Origin: Pseudomonas kitaguniensis
GTDB taxonomy: Bacteria > Pseudomonadota > Gammaproteobacteria > Pseudomonadales > Pseudomonadaceae
Assembly: GCF_009296165.1 (NCBI RefSeq)
Contig: NZ_VUAZ01000130.1
Coordinates: 1-55,152 of the forward strand
Length of the DNA: 55,152 nucleotides
Direction: 5' to 3'
The notes beneath the pieces were generated by a model. The model had not been told where the DNA came from. It saw nothing but the letters and a program-made list of their open reading frames with translations, and did no database searches. Position 1 is the stretch's first letter, and each line of letters begins with the position of its first letter. A program made the position numbers and the translations under genes. Positions 9,055 through 18,125 of the stretch are shown one piece after another.

Positions 9055-10007
9055 GTGAGCCAGCCTACGCCAGCCGTGCGTACCTTCCAAGACTTGATCC
9101 TCGCCCTCCAGCAATACTGGGCCGAGCAAGGTTGTGTGGTACTTCAGCCCTACGATATGGAAGTAGCGCCGGCACTTTCCACACCGCTACCTTCCTGCGG
9201 GCCATCGGCCCGGAAACCTGGAACGCCGCTTATGTGCAGCCCAGTCGTCGCCCGACTGACGGCCGCTACGGCGAAAACCCTAACCGCCTGCAGCACTACT
9301 ATCAGTTTCAGGTGGTGTTGAAGCCAAACCCGGACAACTTTCAGGAGCTGTACCTCGGCTCGCTGAAACATGTTGGCCTGGACCCACTGGTGCACGACAT
9401 CCGTTTCGTCGAAGACAACTGGGAGTCGCCAACGCTGGGCGCCTGGGGCCTGGGTTGGGAAGTTTGGCTGAACGGCATGGAAGTCACGCAGTTCACGTAC
9501 TTCCAGCAAGCCGGCGGCATTGAGTGCTACCCGGTGACCGGCGAGATCACCTACGGGCTCGAGCGCCTGGCCATGTACCTGCAGGGCGTGGACTCGGTGT
9601 ACGACCTGGTGTGGGCTGACGGCCCGTTCGGCAAAGTCACCTATGGCGATGTGTTCCACCAGAACGAAGTGGAGCAATCCACTTACAACTTCGAACACGC
9701 CAACGTCGAAAAACTCTTCGAACTGTTCGACTTCTATGAAAGCGAAGCCAAGCGCCTGATCGAACTCGACCAGCCGCTGCCGTTGCCGAGCTATGAAATG
9801 GTCTTGAAGGCGTCCCATACCTTCAACCTGCTGGACGCCCGCCGTGCCATCTCGGTAACCGCGCGTCAGCAATACATTCTGCGTGTACGCACCCTGGCGC
9901 GTTCCGTCGCCCAAGCCTACCTGCTGGCTCGCGCCAAGCTGGGCTTCCCGATGGCAACCCCGGACCTGCGTGATGAAGTGTTGGCTAAGCTGGAGGCTGC
10001 ACAATGA
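9055..10007 (+). pseudogene. glyQ: Glycyl-tRNA synthetase alpha subunit, single-base frameshift
   Basis: Alpha subunit of the alpha2beta2 glycyl-tRNA synthetase (class II). The reading begins at the GTG at 9055 (SQPTPAVRTFQDLILALQQ, with AGG eight bases upstream). It is in frame to DMEV at 9165, then jumps frame: restoring one G at about 9166 would read EVGAGTFHTATFLRAIGPE and continue unbroken to the stop at 10007, giving 317 residues, the normal length. Everything after the break is fully conserved (NRLQHYYQFQVVLKPNPDNF, YFQQAGGIECYPVTGEITYG). The gene is essential and glyS is intact, so I infer a sequencing error rather than real loss. The stop overlaps the glyS start by four bases. Confidence 0.93.
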
Positions 10008-12058
10008 GTGCTCAAGATTTTTTGGTTGAACTGGGCACCGAAGAGCTGCCACCCAAGGCGCTCAATACCCTGGCCGATGCGTTCCTGGCCGGTATCGAAA
10101 AAGGCCTGCACAGCGCTGGCCTGAAGTTTGAAGCGAAAAAAGTCTACGCCGCGCCACGTCGCCTGGCCGTGTTGCTGACCGCGCTGGAAACCCAGCAACC
10201 GGACCGCAGCATCAACCTCGACGGCCCGCCGCGTCAGGCGGCGTTCGACGCAGAAGGTAACCCGACTCAAGCCGCGCTGGGTTTTGCCAAGAAGTGTGGC
10301 GTCGAGCTGAGTGAAATCGACCAGAGCGGCCCGAAACTGCGTTTCAGCCAGGTCATCACCGGCAAGCCAACCGCCAGCCTGTTGCCGACTATCGTTGAAG
10401 ACTCGCTGAACGACTTGCCGATCCCCAAGCGCATGCGTTGGGGTGCGCGCAAAGAAGAATTCGTACGCCCAACCCAGTGGTTGGTGATGTTGCTCGGTGA
10501 CCAGGTCATCGATTGCACGATCCTCGCCCAAACCGCAGGTCGCGAATCGCGTGGTCACCGCTTCCACCACCCGCAAGCTGTGCGCATCACCTCGCCGGCC
10601 AACTATGCCGCCGACCTGCGCGCCGCCTACGTGCTGGCCGATGCCAACGAGCGTCGCGAACTGATCAGCAAACGCACCGAAGAGCTGGCCCGCCAGCAGG
10701 AAGGCACCGCTATCGTGCCGCCAAGCCTGCTTGATGAAGTTACCGCGCTGGTTGAGTGGCCGGTGCCGCTGGTGTGCTCGTTCGAAGAACGTTTCCTCGA
10801 CGTGCCGCAAGAAGCGCTGATCACCACCATGCAGGACAACCAGAAGTATTTCTGCCTGCTGGACGTGGACGGCAAATTGCTGCCGCGCTTCATCACCGTG
10901 GCCAACATCGAAAGCAAGGACCCGCAACAGATCATCGCCGGTAACGAGAAAGTCGTTCGCCCGCGCCTGACCGACGCCGAGTTCTTCTTCAAGCAAGACA
11001 AAAAGCAGAAGCTCGAAGACTTCAACCTGCGCCTGCAAAACGTGGTGTTCCAGGAAAAACTCGGCAGCGTTTACGACAAAGCCGTACGCATTTCCAAGCT
11101 GGCCGCTTACATTGCGCCGCGCATCGGCGGTGACGCTGCCTGGGCTGCGCGCGCGGGCGTGCTGTCCAAATGCGACCTGGCCACCGAGATGGTGGGCGAG
11201 TTCCCTGAGATGCAAGGCGTTGCCGGTTACTACTACGCCCTCAACGATGGCGAGCCGGACGAAGTAGCCCTGGCGCTGAACGAGCAGTACATGCCGCGCG
11301 GTGCCGGCGCAGAATTGCCGACCACCTTGACCGGTGCGGCCGTGGCCATCGCCGACAAGCTCGATACGCTGGTCGGTATCTTCGGTATCGGCATGTTGCC
11401 CACCGGCAGCAAAGACCCATATGCCCTGCGCCGTGCCGCGCTGGGCGTGCTGCGCATCCTGATCGACAAAAAGCTCGACCTCGACCTGACCCAAGCCGTG
11501 GTGTTCGCGGTCGGCCAGTTCGGCGCCAAGGTCAAACAAGCCGGCTTGGCCGAGCAAGTGCTCGAATTCGTCTTCGACCGCCTGCGTGCGCGTTACGAAG
11601 ACGAAGGCGTGGACGTGTCCGTGTACCTGTCGGTGCGTGCCCTGCAACCGGGTTCGGCGCTGGACTTCGACCAACGCGTGCAAGCCGTGCAAGCGTTCCG
11701 CAAACTGCCGGAGGCCGATGCACTGGCTGCCGTGAACAAGCGCGTGTCGAACCTGCTGAGCAAGGCCGATAACCTCGGCAATACCGAAGTCGACCCTGGG
11801 CTGTTTGCCGATGCCAAAGAGTTCTCACTGAACTCCGCCATCGCCAAAGCCGAAAACGCGGTGAAGCCGTTGATCGCCGAGCGTAATTACGCCGAAGCGT
11901 TGGCGCGACTGGCCAGCTTGCGTGAGCCGGTGGATGCGTTCTTCGAAGCCGTAATGATCAATGCCGAAGATGCGGGTGTACGCAAAAACCGCTACGCCAT
12001 GCTGGCGCGTCTGCGCGGCTTGTTCGTCAATATCGCTGATATTTCGACGCTGAGCTGA
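10004..12058 (+). CDS. glyS: Glycyl-tRNA synthetase beta subunit
   Basis: Beta subunit of the tetrameric glycyl-tRNA synthetase; binds tRNA(Gly) through its C-terminal DALR-like anticodon domain. The protein is 684 residues, full length. Conserved family blocks are visible: LVELGTEELPPKAL at the N terminus, APRRLAVL, GAGAELPTTLTGAAVAIADKLDTL and GSKDPYALRRAALGVLRIL. The start overlaps glyQ, so the subunits are made together. gmhB follows two bases after the stop. Confidence 0.98.
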   Translation: MSAQDFLVELGTEELPPKALNTLADAFLAGIEKGLHSAGLKFEAKKVYAAPRRLAVLLTALETQQPDRSINLDGPPRQAAFDAEGNPTQAALGFAKKCGVELSEIDQSGPKLRFSQVITGKPTASLLPTIVEDSLNDLPIPKRMRWGARKEEFVRPTQWLVMLLGDQVIDCTILAQTAGRESRGHRFHHPQAVRITSPANYAADLRAAYVLADANERRELISKRTEELARQQEGTAIVPPSLLDEVTALVEWPVPLVCSFEERFLDVPQEALITTMQDNQKYFCLLDVDGKLLPRFITVANIESKDPQQIIAGNEKVVRPRLTDAEFFFKQDKKQKLEDFNLRLQNVVFQEKLGSVYDKAVRISKLAAYIAPRIGGDAAWAARAGVLSKCDLATEMVGEFPEMQGVAGYYYALNDGEPDEVALALNEQYMPRGAGAELPTTLTGAAVAIADKLDTLVGIFGIGMLPTGSKDPYALRRAALGVLRILIDKKLDLDLTQAVVFAVGQFGAKVKQAGLAEQVLEFVFDRLRARYEDEGVDVSVYLSVRALQPGSALDFDQRVQAVQAFRKLPEADALAAVNKRVSNLLSKADNLGNTEVDPGLFADAKEFSLNSAIAKAENAVKPLIAERNYAEALARLASLREPVDAFFEAVMINAEDAGVRKNRYAMLARLRGLFVNIADISTLS

Positions 12059-12060
12059 CC

Positions 12061-12597
12061 ATGGTGAAACTGCTGATTCTCGATCGGGACGGGGTGATTA
12101 ATTATGACTCCGACGCTTACATCAAATCGGTGGCGGAATGGATTCCACTGCCCGGCTCGATTGAGGCCATCGCGCAGTTGAGCAAAGCCGGCTGGACGGT
12201 GGCCATCGCTACCAACCAGTCCGGCATCGCCCGCGGTTACTACGACATCGCCACGCTGGACGCCATGCACGCGCGCTTGCGCACGTTGGTGGCCGAGCAG
12301 GGCGGTGAGCTGGGGTTGGTGGTGTATTGCCCACACGGGCCGGATGAGGGCTGCGATTGCCGCAAACCCAAGCCCGGGATGTTGAAAACCATTGCAGAAC
12401 ATTACAAGGTACCGCTGGCTGGGCTATGGTTTGTCGGGGATAGCCTCGGTGACCTGGAGGCGGCCAAAGCCGTCGACTCTCAGCCAGTTTTGGTGAAGAC
12501 CGGGAAAGGCGAAAAGACCCAGGCGAAAAACCTGCCGGTAGGCACCTTGATTTTTGACGATCTGGCGGCGGTTGCCGCAGAACTTATTAACAACTAG
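12061..12597 (+). CDS. gmhB: D-glycero-beta-D-manno-heptose-1,7-bisphosphate 7-phosphatase
   Basis: HAD-superfamily phosphatase of the ADP-heptose pathway for the LPS inner core. The protein is 178 residues. HAD motif I is DRDGVIN (residues 8-14), motif II ATNQSG, and motif IV GDSLGDLEAA. The GmhB zinc-binding insert is seen as CPHGPDEGCDCRKPKPGM with its His and three Cys. It is tightly coupled to glyS and followed by plsC, so this transcript mixes translation and envelope genes, as is common in pseudomonads. Confidence 0.95.
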   Translation: MVKLLILDRDGVINYDSDAYIKSVAEWIPLPGSIEAIAQLSKAGWTVAIATNQSGIARGYYDIATLDAMHARLRTLVAEQGGELGLVVYCPHGPDEGCDCRKPKPGMLKTIAEHYKVPLAGLWFVGDSLGDLEAAKAVDSQPVLVKTGKGEKTQAKNLPVGTLIFDDLAAVAAELINN

Positions 12598-12677
12598 CCG
12601 CCCCGACGTCCTGATCAGGATTGCTCGGGAGTGCGCTTTTAGCAGGCGGGCCATGACCCGCAACGGTAAATGCTGCC

Positions 12678-13448
12678 ATGTCGATCTTGCAGGCCATCAG
12701 AACCTTTTTCTTTTACCTGCTGCTGGGCACCAGTTCGTTTCTCTGGTGCACCCTGAGCTTTTTTATTGCGCCGTTCCTGCCGTTTAAGGCGCGCTATCGT
12801 TTTATCAACGTTTATTGGTGCCGCTGCGCGTTGTGGCTGAGCAAGGTATTCCTCGGCATCCGCTTCGAAATCAAGGGCGCTGAAAACGTCCCGCAGCAGC
12901 CTTGCGTGATTCTGTCGAACCACCAGAGCACGTGGGAGACGTTCTTCCTCTCGGCGTACTTCTCGCCGCTTAGCCAGGTACTCAAGCGTGAGCTGCTGTA
13001 CGTGCCTTTTTTCGGCTGGGCCATGGCCATGCTGCGACCGATCGCTATCGACCGGGATAACCCCAAGGCTGCGCTCAAGCACGTGGCCAAGAAGGGCGAC
13101 GAGTTGCTCAAAGATGGCGTTTGGGTGCTGATCTTCCCGGAAGGTACTCGCGTGCCGTTCGGCACTGTCGGCAAGTTTTCGCGCGGCGGCACAGCACTCG
13201 CGGTCAATGCCAACCTGCCGGTGCTGCCGATTGCGCACAACGCCGGCAAGTTCTGGCCGAAAACCGGCTGGGCGAAACGTGCCGGCACGATCACCGTGGT
13301 GATTGGCCAGCCCATGTACGCCGAAGGCGAAGGCCCGCGTGCAATTGCCGCGTTGAATGACCGCGCTGCGGCATGGAACGAAGCGCAGCAACGCGCCATG
13401 GGTTCGTTGCCGCCGGAGCCTGTTGTGGTCGAGACGCCAGTGCTATAA
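12678..13448 (+). CDS. plsC: 1-acyl-sn-glycerol-3-phosphate acyltransferase (PlsC family)
   Basis: Acylates lysophosphatidic acid to phosphatidic acid at the inner membrane. The protein is 256 residues. An N-terminal transmembrane segment (TFFFYLLLGTSSFLWCTLSF) precedes the acyltransferase domain. Motif I is NHQSTWE, with Glu in place of the usual Asp of HX4D; motif III is FPEGTRVPFG. A second PlsC-like protein lies at 53550-54170, so the window carries two. The transcript ends at the hairpin at 13577-13605. Confidence 0.9.
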   Translation: MSILQAIRTFFFYLLLGTSSFLWCTLSFFIAPFLPFKARYRFINVYWCRCALWLSKVFLGIRFEIKGAENVPQQPCVILSNHQSTWETFFLSAYFSPLSQVLKRELLYVPFFGWAMAMLRPIAIDRDNPKAALKHVAKKGDELLKDGVWVLIFPEGTRVPFGTVGKFSRGGTALAVNANLPVLPIAHNAGKFWPKTGWAKRAGTITVVIGQPMYAEGEGPRAIAALNDRAAAWNEAQQRAMGSLPPEPVVVETPVL

Positions 13449-13576
13449 AAAATTGTGGATAACCTGTGTACGGTTTGTGCGAAAACTGCCATTTTTTGTC
13501 CATAACGAGCTGATTTTATTACATATTTCTTAAGCTCATAAAATATCGAAAACCGTGCATAAGTTTTTCGCGCATT

Positions 13577-13605
13577 AAAAAACCGGTCCTTGAGACCGGT
13601 TTTTT
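13577..13605 (+). terminator. Bidirectional rho-independent terminator after plsC
   Basis: Twelve-base perfect inverted repeat (AAAAAACCGGTC / GACCGGTTTTTT) with loop CTTGA. The A-run and T-run on the two sides make it work in either direction, ending both plsC and the minus-strand kinase remnant. Confidence 0.92.
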
Positions 13606-13630
13606 ATGCACAACCAAAAAGCCGGATATT

Positions 13631-14032
13631 TCAGTGGTCCAGCAACGGCAATCGCAGGCTGAAGGTAGAGCATCTACCCAACTCGCTTTGACATAAAATG
13701 CGCCCGCCGTGACGCTCTATCACCGCTTTAACCATCGTCAGGCCCAGCCCTAAACCCTCGCTGCCTTGCGCCGAATCAAACCGCCTATATTGGCTGAACA
13801 GCTCCGGCAGATCTGCTGCGGCTTTGGCCAACTGCACGAAGGCTTCAGTGAGGTTCAAGGCTCGCTTAACCTGTTGCTCGATCCGGGCACATATCGGTGA
13901 GGTGTCGTTATGCACATCCAGCAACGCCAGGATCGCCGAGAGGGCAGGGCGAACGCCATTGTGCAGCGGCGGATACCCCAGGTCGGCGAGTTGCTCCAGG
14001 ATGTTTTCAGTCACCAGGTCATTACCAAACAC
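13631..14032 (-). pseudogene. Sensor histidine kinase remnant
   Basis: The 133-residue reading frame keeps two separated pieces of a kinase fused together. RPALSAILALLDVHND followed by IEQQVKRALNLTEAFVQLAKA is the HisKA dimerisation region; the H-box His appears to be Asn (LHNGVRPALSA). This runs straight into ADLPELFSQYRRFDS and GLGLGLTMVKAVIERHGGR, the end of the HATPase domain. The N, G1 and F boxes between them are missing, as are all sensor and membrane parts. The first ~25 residues are not recognised. No ATP binding or phosphotransfer is possible. It is opposite and head-to-head with a broken response regulator. Confidence 0.75.
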
Positions 14033-14059
14033 TTCACGAGCAACGCGGTTGGCAATTGC

Positions 14060-14474
14060 GGGGCGAATGATGACCTCAGCAAACCGTTCCGCCCCAACGA
14101 GCTAAAGGCTCGATGTCAGCGCTGTTTTATGCCGCCACGGCCTGCAAAAATCTTCCACCCATGAAGTACAGAGTTTCAACGACCTTACCTTCGACGATGC
14201 GGAGCTGACCGTCACCCGCGCGGGTAAACCGATCACATTGACCGAGCGCGAATACCGCTTGGCGAGCTGCTTGTTTGCCAACCTGACACGCCCGCTGTCT
14301 CGGGAATACCTGTATGAGCGCTTCTGGACGCATGAGGAAATAGTCTCATCGCGGCCACTCGACACGCATATCTATCGGCTGCGCAACAAGCTGGGGCTGA
14401 CCGCGGATCGCGGTTGGCAGTTGCTGACGATTTATGGGTATGGGTATCGATCGGAGAGTGTGACGCCGGCCTAA
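14060..14474 (+). pseudogene. OmpR-type response regulator remnant
   Basis: From 14060 the plus strand reads GANDDLSKPFRPNELKARCQ, the last strand and helix of a receiver domain (normally GADDYLxKPF). The frame is then lost, and from 14163 another frame reads a complete winged-helix domain: FNDLTFDDAELTVTRAGKPI, LTEREYRLASCLFANL, LDTHIYRLRNKLGL and the YGYGYR hairpin. The receiver phosphorylation site is deleted. Together with the kinase fragment this is a decayed two-component pair. An intact in-frame ATG exists at 14238 (78 residues), so a free DNA-binding domain could in principle be made; I think this unlikely. Confidence 0.75.
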
Positions 14475-14492
14475 GCTCGCTGAGAAATGCGA

Positions 14493-14508
14493 TGTTCCAC
14501 GTGGAGCA
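14493..14508. other. parS: parS-like ParB binding site (one mismatch)
   Basis: TGTTCCACGTGGAGCA differs by one base from the palindrome TGTTCCACGTGGAACA found at 17039. It lies between the response-regulator remnant and the gyrB terminator. Confidence 0.75.
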
Positions 14509-14528
14509 TTCTCAAATATCGCGCAATA

Positions 14529-14559
14529 AAAAAGGCCAACGCTAAGCGTTGGCCTTTTT
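14529..14559 (-). terminator. Rho-independent terminator of gyrB
   Basis: Stem GGCCAACGC / GCGTTGGCC with a TAA loop, flanked by an A-run on one side and T-run on the other. It lies about 20 bases past the gyrB stop codon in reading order and is probably bidirectional. Confidence 0.9.
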
Positions 14560-14579
14560 GTTGTAGCAGGGTTACCTGA

Positions 14580-16997
14580 TCAGAAATCCAAGTTGGACAC
14601 TGCCAGGGCGTTGCTCTCGATGAAGTCACGACGTGGCTCGACCGCATCACCCATCAGGGTGTTGAAGATCTGGTCCGCGCCAATGGCGTCTTCGATGGTC
14701 ACGCGCAGCATGCGACGCTGAGCGGGGTCCATGGTGGTTTCCCACAGTTGATCCGGGTTCATTTCGCCCAGACCTTTGTATCGCTGGATGGTATGGCGCT
14801 TGGTGCTTTCGGCCATCAGCCAGTCGAGGGCTTCTTTGAATTCCTTGACCTGCTTCTTGCGTTCACCACGTTGAATATAAGCACCGTCGTCCAACAGCGT
14901 GCTCAGTTGCGCGCCCAAGGTTACGACCGTCTTGTAGTCATTGCTGCCGAAGAAGTCGCGGTTGAAGGTGACGTAGTTCGACAGGCCGTGGGAGATCAGT
15001 TCAACCTCTGGCAGCCACACGTTACGTTCACGGTCTTCACGCAGGCTGGCTTTGTAGACCAGGCCAGACTTCTCGACAGTGCGCAGGCGCACTTCGTATT
15101 GGGCCAGCCAATCCTGCATCGCCGCATGGTCACCCAACTGCTCAAGGCTTACAGCCGGCAGGTAGATGAAGTGTTCGGTGAGTTCCTGAGGGTACAGGCG
15201 CGACAGACGCTTGAGGGTCTTCATGACCATGCGGAAGTCGTTAACCAGACGCTCCAGCGACGCACCGGAGATGCCCGGGGCTTCGTCATTCAAGTGCAGG
15301 CTTGCATCTTCCAGGGCCGACTGCGTCATGTACTCTTCCATGGCGTCGTCGTCTTTGATGTATTGCTCTTGCTTGCCCTTTTTCACTTTGTACAACGGCG
15401 GCTGAGCGATGTAGATGTAACCACGCTCGATCAACTCCGGCAGCTGACGGAAGAAGAAGGTCAGCAACAGCGTACGGATGTGCGAACCGTCGACGTCAGC
15501 ATCGGTCATGATGATGATGTTGTGGTAGCGCAACTTCTCGATGTTGTACTCGTCGCGGCCGATACCGCAGCCCAGCGCCGTGATCAACGTGCCGACTTCC
15601 TGAGAGGAAATCATCTTGTCGAAGCGGGCTTTCTCAACGTTGAGGATCTTGCCTTTCAACGGCAGGATAGCCTGGGTGCGACGGTTACGACCCTGCTTGG
15701 CGGAACCGCCAGCAGAGTCACCTTCCACCAGGTACAGCTCGGAGAGGGCAGGGTCTTTCTCTTGGCAGTCGGCCAGTTTGCCCGGCAAGCCTGCGATGTC
15801 CAACGCGCCTTTACGACGGGTCATCTCACGGGCTTTACGTGCTGCTTCACGCGCACGTGCGGCGTCGATCATCTTGCCGACAACCAGCTTGGCTTCGTTC
15901 GGGTTCTCGAGCAGGAAATCGGAGAAGTACTTGCCCATCTCCTGTTCCACTGCGGTCTTCACTTCGGAAGACACCAGCTTGTCTTTGGTCTGGGAACTGA
16001 ATTTAGGGTCTGGCACTTTCACCGAGATAATCGCCGTCAGGCCTTCTCGAGCATCGTCACCGGTGGTGGCGACTTTATGCTTCTTGGCCAAGCCTTCAGC
16101 TTCGATGTAGTTGTTCAGGTTACGCGTCAGCGCGGAACGGAAACCCACCAAGTGAGTGCCGCCGTCGCGTTGTGGAATGTTGTTGGTGAAGCACAACAGG
16201 TTCTCGTTAAAGCTGTCGTTCCACTGCAGGGCGATTTCCACGCCGATGCCGTCTTCGCGCTGGATGTTGAAGTGAAACACCTGGTTAACCGCAGTCTTGT
16301 TGGTGTTCAGGTATTCAACAAATGCACGCAGGCCGCCTTCGTATTTGAACAGCTCTTCTTTGCCGCTGCGCTCGTCCTTGAGGACGATACCCACACCGGA
16401 GTTGAGGAAGGACAGTTCACGAATGCGCTTGGCCAGGATGTCCCAGCTGAAGTGAATATTCTTGAAGGTCAGGTCAGACGGTTTGAAGTGGATCTGCGTA
16501 CCGGTGGTTTCACTCTCGCCAACGATTTTCATCGGCTCCTGTGGAACGCCATGCACGTAGGTCTGTTCCCAGATTTTGCCGCTACGGCGAACCGTAAGCA
16601 CCAACTCTTCGGACAGCGCGTTCACGACGGACACACCTACACCGTGCAAACCGCCGGAGACTTTATAGGAGTTGTCGTCGAACTTACCGCCGGCGTGGAG
16701 CACAGTCATGATGACCTCTGCCGCCGATACGCCTTCTTCTTTATGCACATCGACCGGAATGCCGCGACCGTTGTCGCGCACGGTGATGGATTCATCCGGG
16801 TGGATGATGATGCTGATGTCGTCGCAGTGACCGGCCAAAGCTTCGTCGATGGAGTTGTCGACCACCTCGAACACCATGTGGTGCAGACCGCTACCATCAT
16901 CGGTGTCGCCGATGTACATACCGGGACGTTTGCGTACGGCATCCAAACCTTTCAGCACTTTAATGCTGGTCGAGTCGTACGTGTTTTCTTCGCTCAT
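14580..16997 (-). CDS. gyrB: DNA gyrase subunit B
   Basis: ATPase subunit of gyrase, which introduces negative supercoils. The protein is 805 residues. The N-terminal GHKL ATPase has EVVDNSIDEALAG (44-56) and DNGRGIPVD (75-83). The transducer domain follows. The TOPRIM domain has EGDSAGGSAKQGRNR (around residue 425, the quinolone-resistance region) and DADVDGSH. The proteobacterial insert follows, and the C-terminal block QRYKGLGEMNPDQLWETTMDP binds GyrA and DNA. It is last in the dnaA-dnaN-recF-gyrB cluster; its start is four bases after the recF stop. Confidence 0.99.
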   Translation of the reverse strand: MSEENTYDSTSIKVLKGLDAVRKRPGMYIGDTDDGSGLHHMVFEVVDNSIDEALAGHCDDISIIIHPDESITVRDNGRGIPVDVHKEEGVSAAEVIMTVLHAGGKFDDNSYKVSGGLHGVGVSVVNALSEELVLTVRRSGKIWEQTYVHGVPQEPMKIVGESETTGTQIHFKPSDLTFKNIHFSWDILAKRIRELSFLNSGVGIVLKDERSGKEELFKYEGGLRAFVEYLNTNKTAVNQVFHFNIQREDGIGVEIALQWNDSFNENLLCFTNNIPQRDGGTHLVGFRSALTRNLNNYIEAEGLAKKHKVATTGDDAREGLTAIISVKVPDPKFSSQTKDKLVSSEVKTAVEQEMGKYFSDFLLENPNEAKLVVGKMIDAARAREAARKAREMTRRKGALDIAGLPGKLADCQEKDPALSELYLVEGDSAGGSAKQGRNRRTQAILPLKGKILNVEKARFDKMISSQEVGTLITALGCGIGRDEYNIEKLRYHNIIIMTDADVDGSHIRTLLLTFFFRQLPELIERGYIYIAQPPLYKVKKGKQEQYIKDDDAMEEYMTQSALEDASLHLNDEAPGISGASLERLVNDFRMVMKTLKRLSRLYPQELTEHFIYLPAVSLEQLGDHAAMQDWLAQYEVRLRTVEKSGLVYKASLREDRERNVWLPEVELISHGLSNYVTFNRDFFGSNDYKTVVTLGAQLSTLLDDGAYIQRGERKKQVKEFKEALDWLMAESTKRHTIQRYKGLGEMNPDQLWETTMDPAQRRMLRVTIEDAIGADQIFNTLMGDAVEPRRDFIESNALAVSNLDF

Positions 16998-17001
16998 GCC
17001 T

Positions 17002-18105
17002 TCACTCCCGGTGGTCGTGGGTCTGGGTGATACGGCCTTGTTCCACGTGGAACAAAGCGACTGGCGTTTCCGTCTGCCAGCCTTCCCTCAATAATTCGTG
17101 GTCTACACAGGTGATAAACACCTGGCAGCGTAAGTCTTCCAACAAGCGGCATAACGCGCGGCGGTGTTGCTCGTCGAGTTCAGACGGCAAGTCATCCACC
17201 AGATAAATACACTGACCGCGGCGGGCCTGGCTAACCAGGTGACCCTGCGCGATCCGCAATGCACACACCACCAATTTCTGCTGACCACGGGACAAGATGT
17301 CCGCGGCATTATGTGCGCCTAATCTAAGGCGCAAATCAGCGCGTTGGGGGCCTGCCTGGGTGTGACCAATTTGCTGATCCCGTTGTAAAGAGGTGGCGAG
17401 CACTGCGCTCAGCTCACGTTCTTTATCCCAACCACGGTAGTAACTCAGCGTCAGCCCCTCGAGATCCAACAACTCACTCAAGGTCTGTTCAAAGACTGGT
17501 TTCAAGGCTTTGATATAGGCGCGGCGGTATTCATCTATTTCGTCGCTGGCCAGGCACAGTTCCCGGTCCCAAGCTGCTTGCGAAGCGGCGTCAAGTGTAC
17601 CATGCCGCAGCCACGAGTTCCGCTGCCGCAGGGCCTTCTGCAACCGCTGCCACGTGGCCATAAACCGTGGTTCCACGTGGAACACTCCCCAATCGAGGAA
17701 CTGTCTGCGGATTTTTGGCGCGCCCTCTAAAAGGCGGAAACTGTCGGGGTTGATCAGTTGCAGCGGCAGAATTTCCGCAAGCTGCGCGGCACTGCGAGCA
17801 TTTTGCCCATCAATGCGAATTTGAAATTCACCGCCGCGATCACGAGATATGCCCAGGCTGCTGTGCCCGCCCTCAGCCAATTCGACTTGGCCAAACACCG
17901 TGCATGCCAATTGCTCGTACTGAATCACCGGCAACAGGCGCGCGCTACGAAAGGAACGCGCAAGCCCCAGCAAATGGATGGCTTCCAGCACGCTGGTTTT
18001 GCCACTGCCGTTGGCGCCATGGAGGATATTGATGCGGGGGGAGGGGGAGAAGGTCACCGGGTGCAGATTGCGCACCGCGGTGACCGAGACGCGACTGAGG
18101 GACAT
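17002..18105 (-). CDS. recF: DNA replication and repair protein RecF
   Basis: SMC-like ATPase that helps RecFOR load RecA at single-strand gaps. The protein is 367 residues. Walker A is GANGSGKTS (30-38), the ABC signature is LSRGQQKLVV and Walker B is YLVDDLPSELD. It sits between dnaN (20-base gap) and gyrB. Two parS centromere sequences (17039-17054 and 17669-17684) are embedded in the coding sequence, so codon choice there is constrained by ParB binding. Confidence 0.98.
   Translation of the reverse strand: MSLSRVSVTAVRNLHPVTFSPSPRINILHGANGSGKTSVLEAIHLLGLARSFRSARLLPVIQYEQLACTVFGQVELAEGGHSSLGISRDRGGEFQIRIDGQNARSAAQLAEILPLQLINPDSFRLLEGAPKIRRQFLDWGVFHVEPRFMATWQRLQKALRQRNSWLRHGTLDAASQAAWDRELCLASDEIDEYRRAYIKALKPVFEQTLSELLDLEGLTLSYYRGWDKERELSAVLATSLQRDQQIGHTQAGPQRADLRLRLGAHNAADILSRGQQKLVVCALRIAQGHLVSQARRGQCIYLVDDLPSELDEQHRRALCRLLEDLRCQVFITCVDHELLREGWQTETPVALFHVEQGRITQTHDHRE
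17039..17054. other. parS: parS centromere site, perfect palindrome
   Basis: TGTTCCACGTGGAACA, a perfect 16-base palindrome identical to the ParB (Spo0J) target used in Pseudomonas and Bacillus. It lies inside the 3' end of recF, about 12 kb from parB on the other side of oriC. Confidence 0.95.
17669..17684. other. parS: parS centromere site (variant)
   Basis: GGTTCCACGTGGAACA, one base from the perfect palindrome and the reverse-strand form of the ...GGAACC variant. It is inside recF, 630 bases from the previous site. Confidence 0.9.
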
Positions 18106-18125
18106 CTAGCTTCTGCTGAGCATGG

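Noticed and set aside
14748..17030. A 760-codon plus-strand frame opposite gyrB
   Set aside because: It is the antisense shadow of gyrB in a GC-rich genome. The amino acid content is abnormal, there is no family similarity, and gyrB itself is perfectly conserved.
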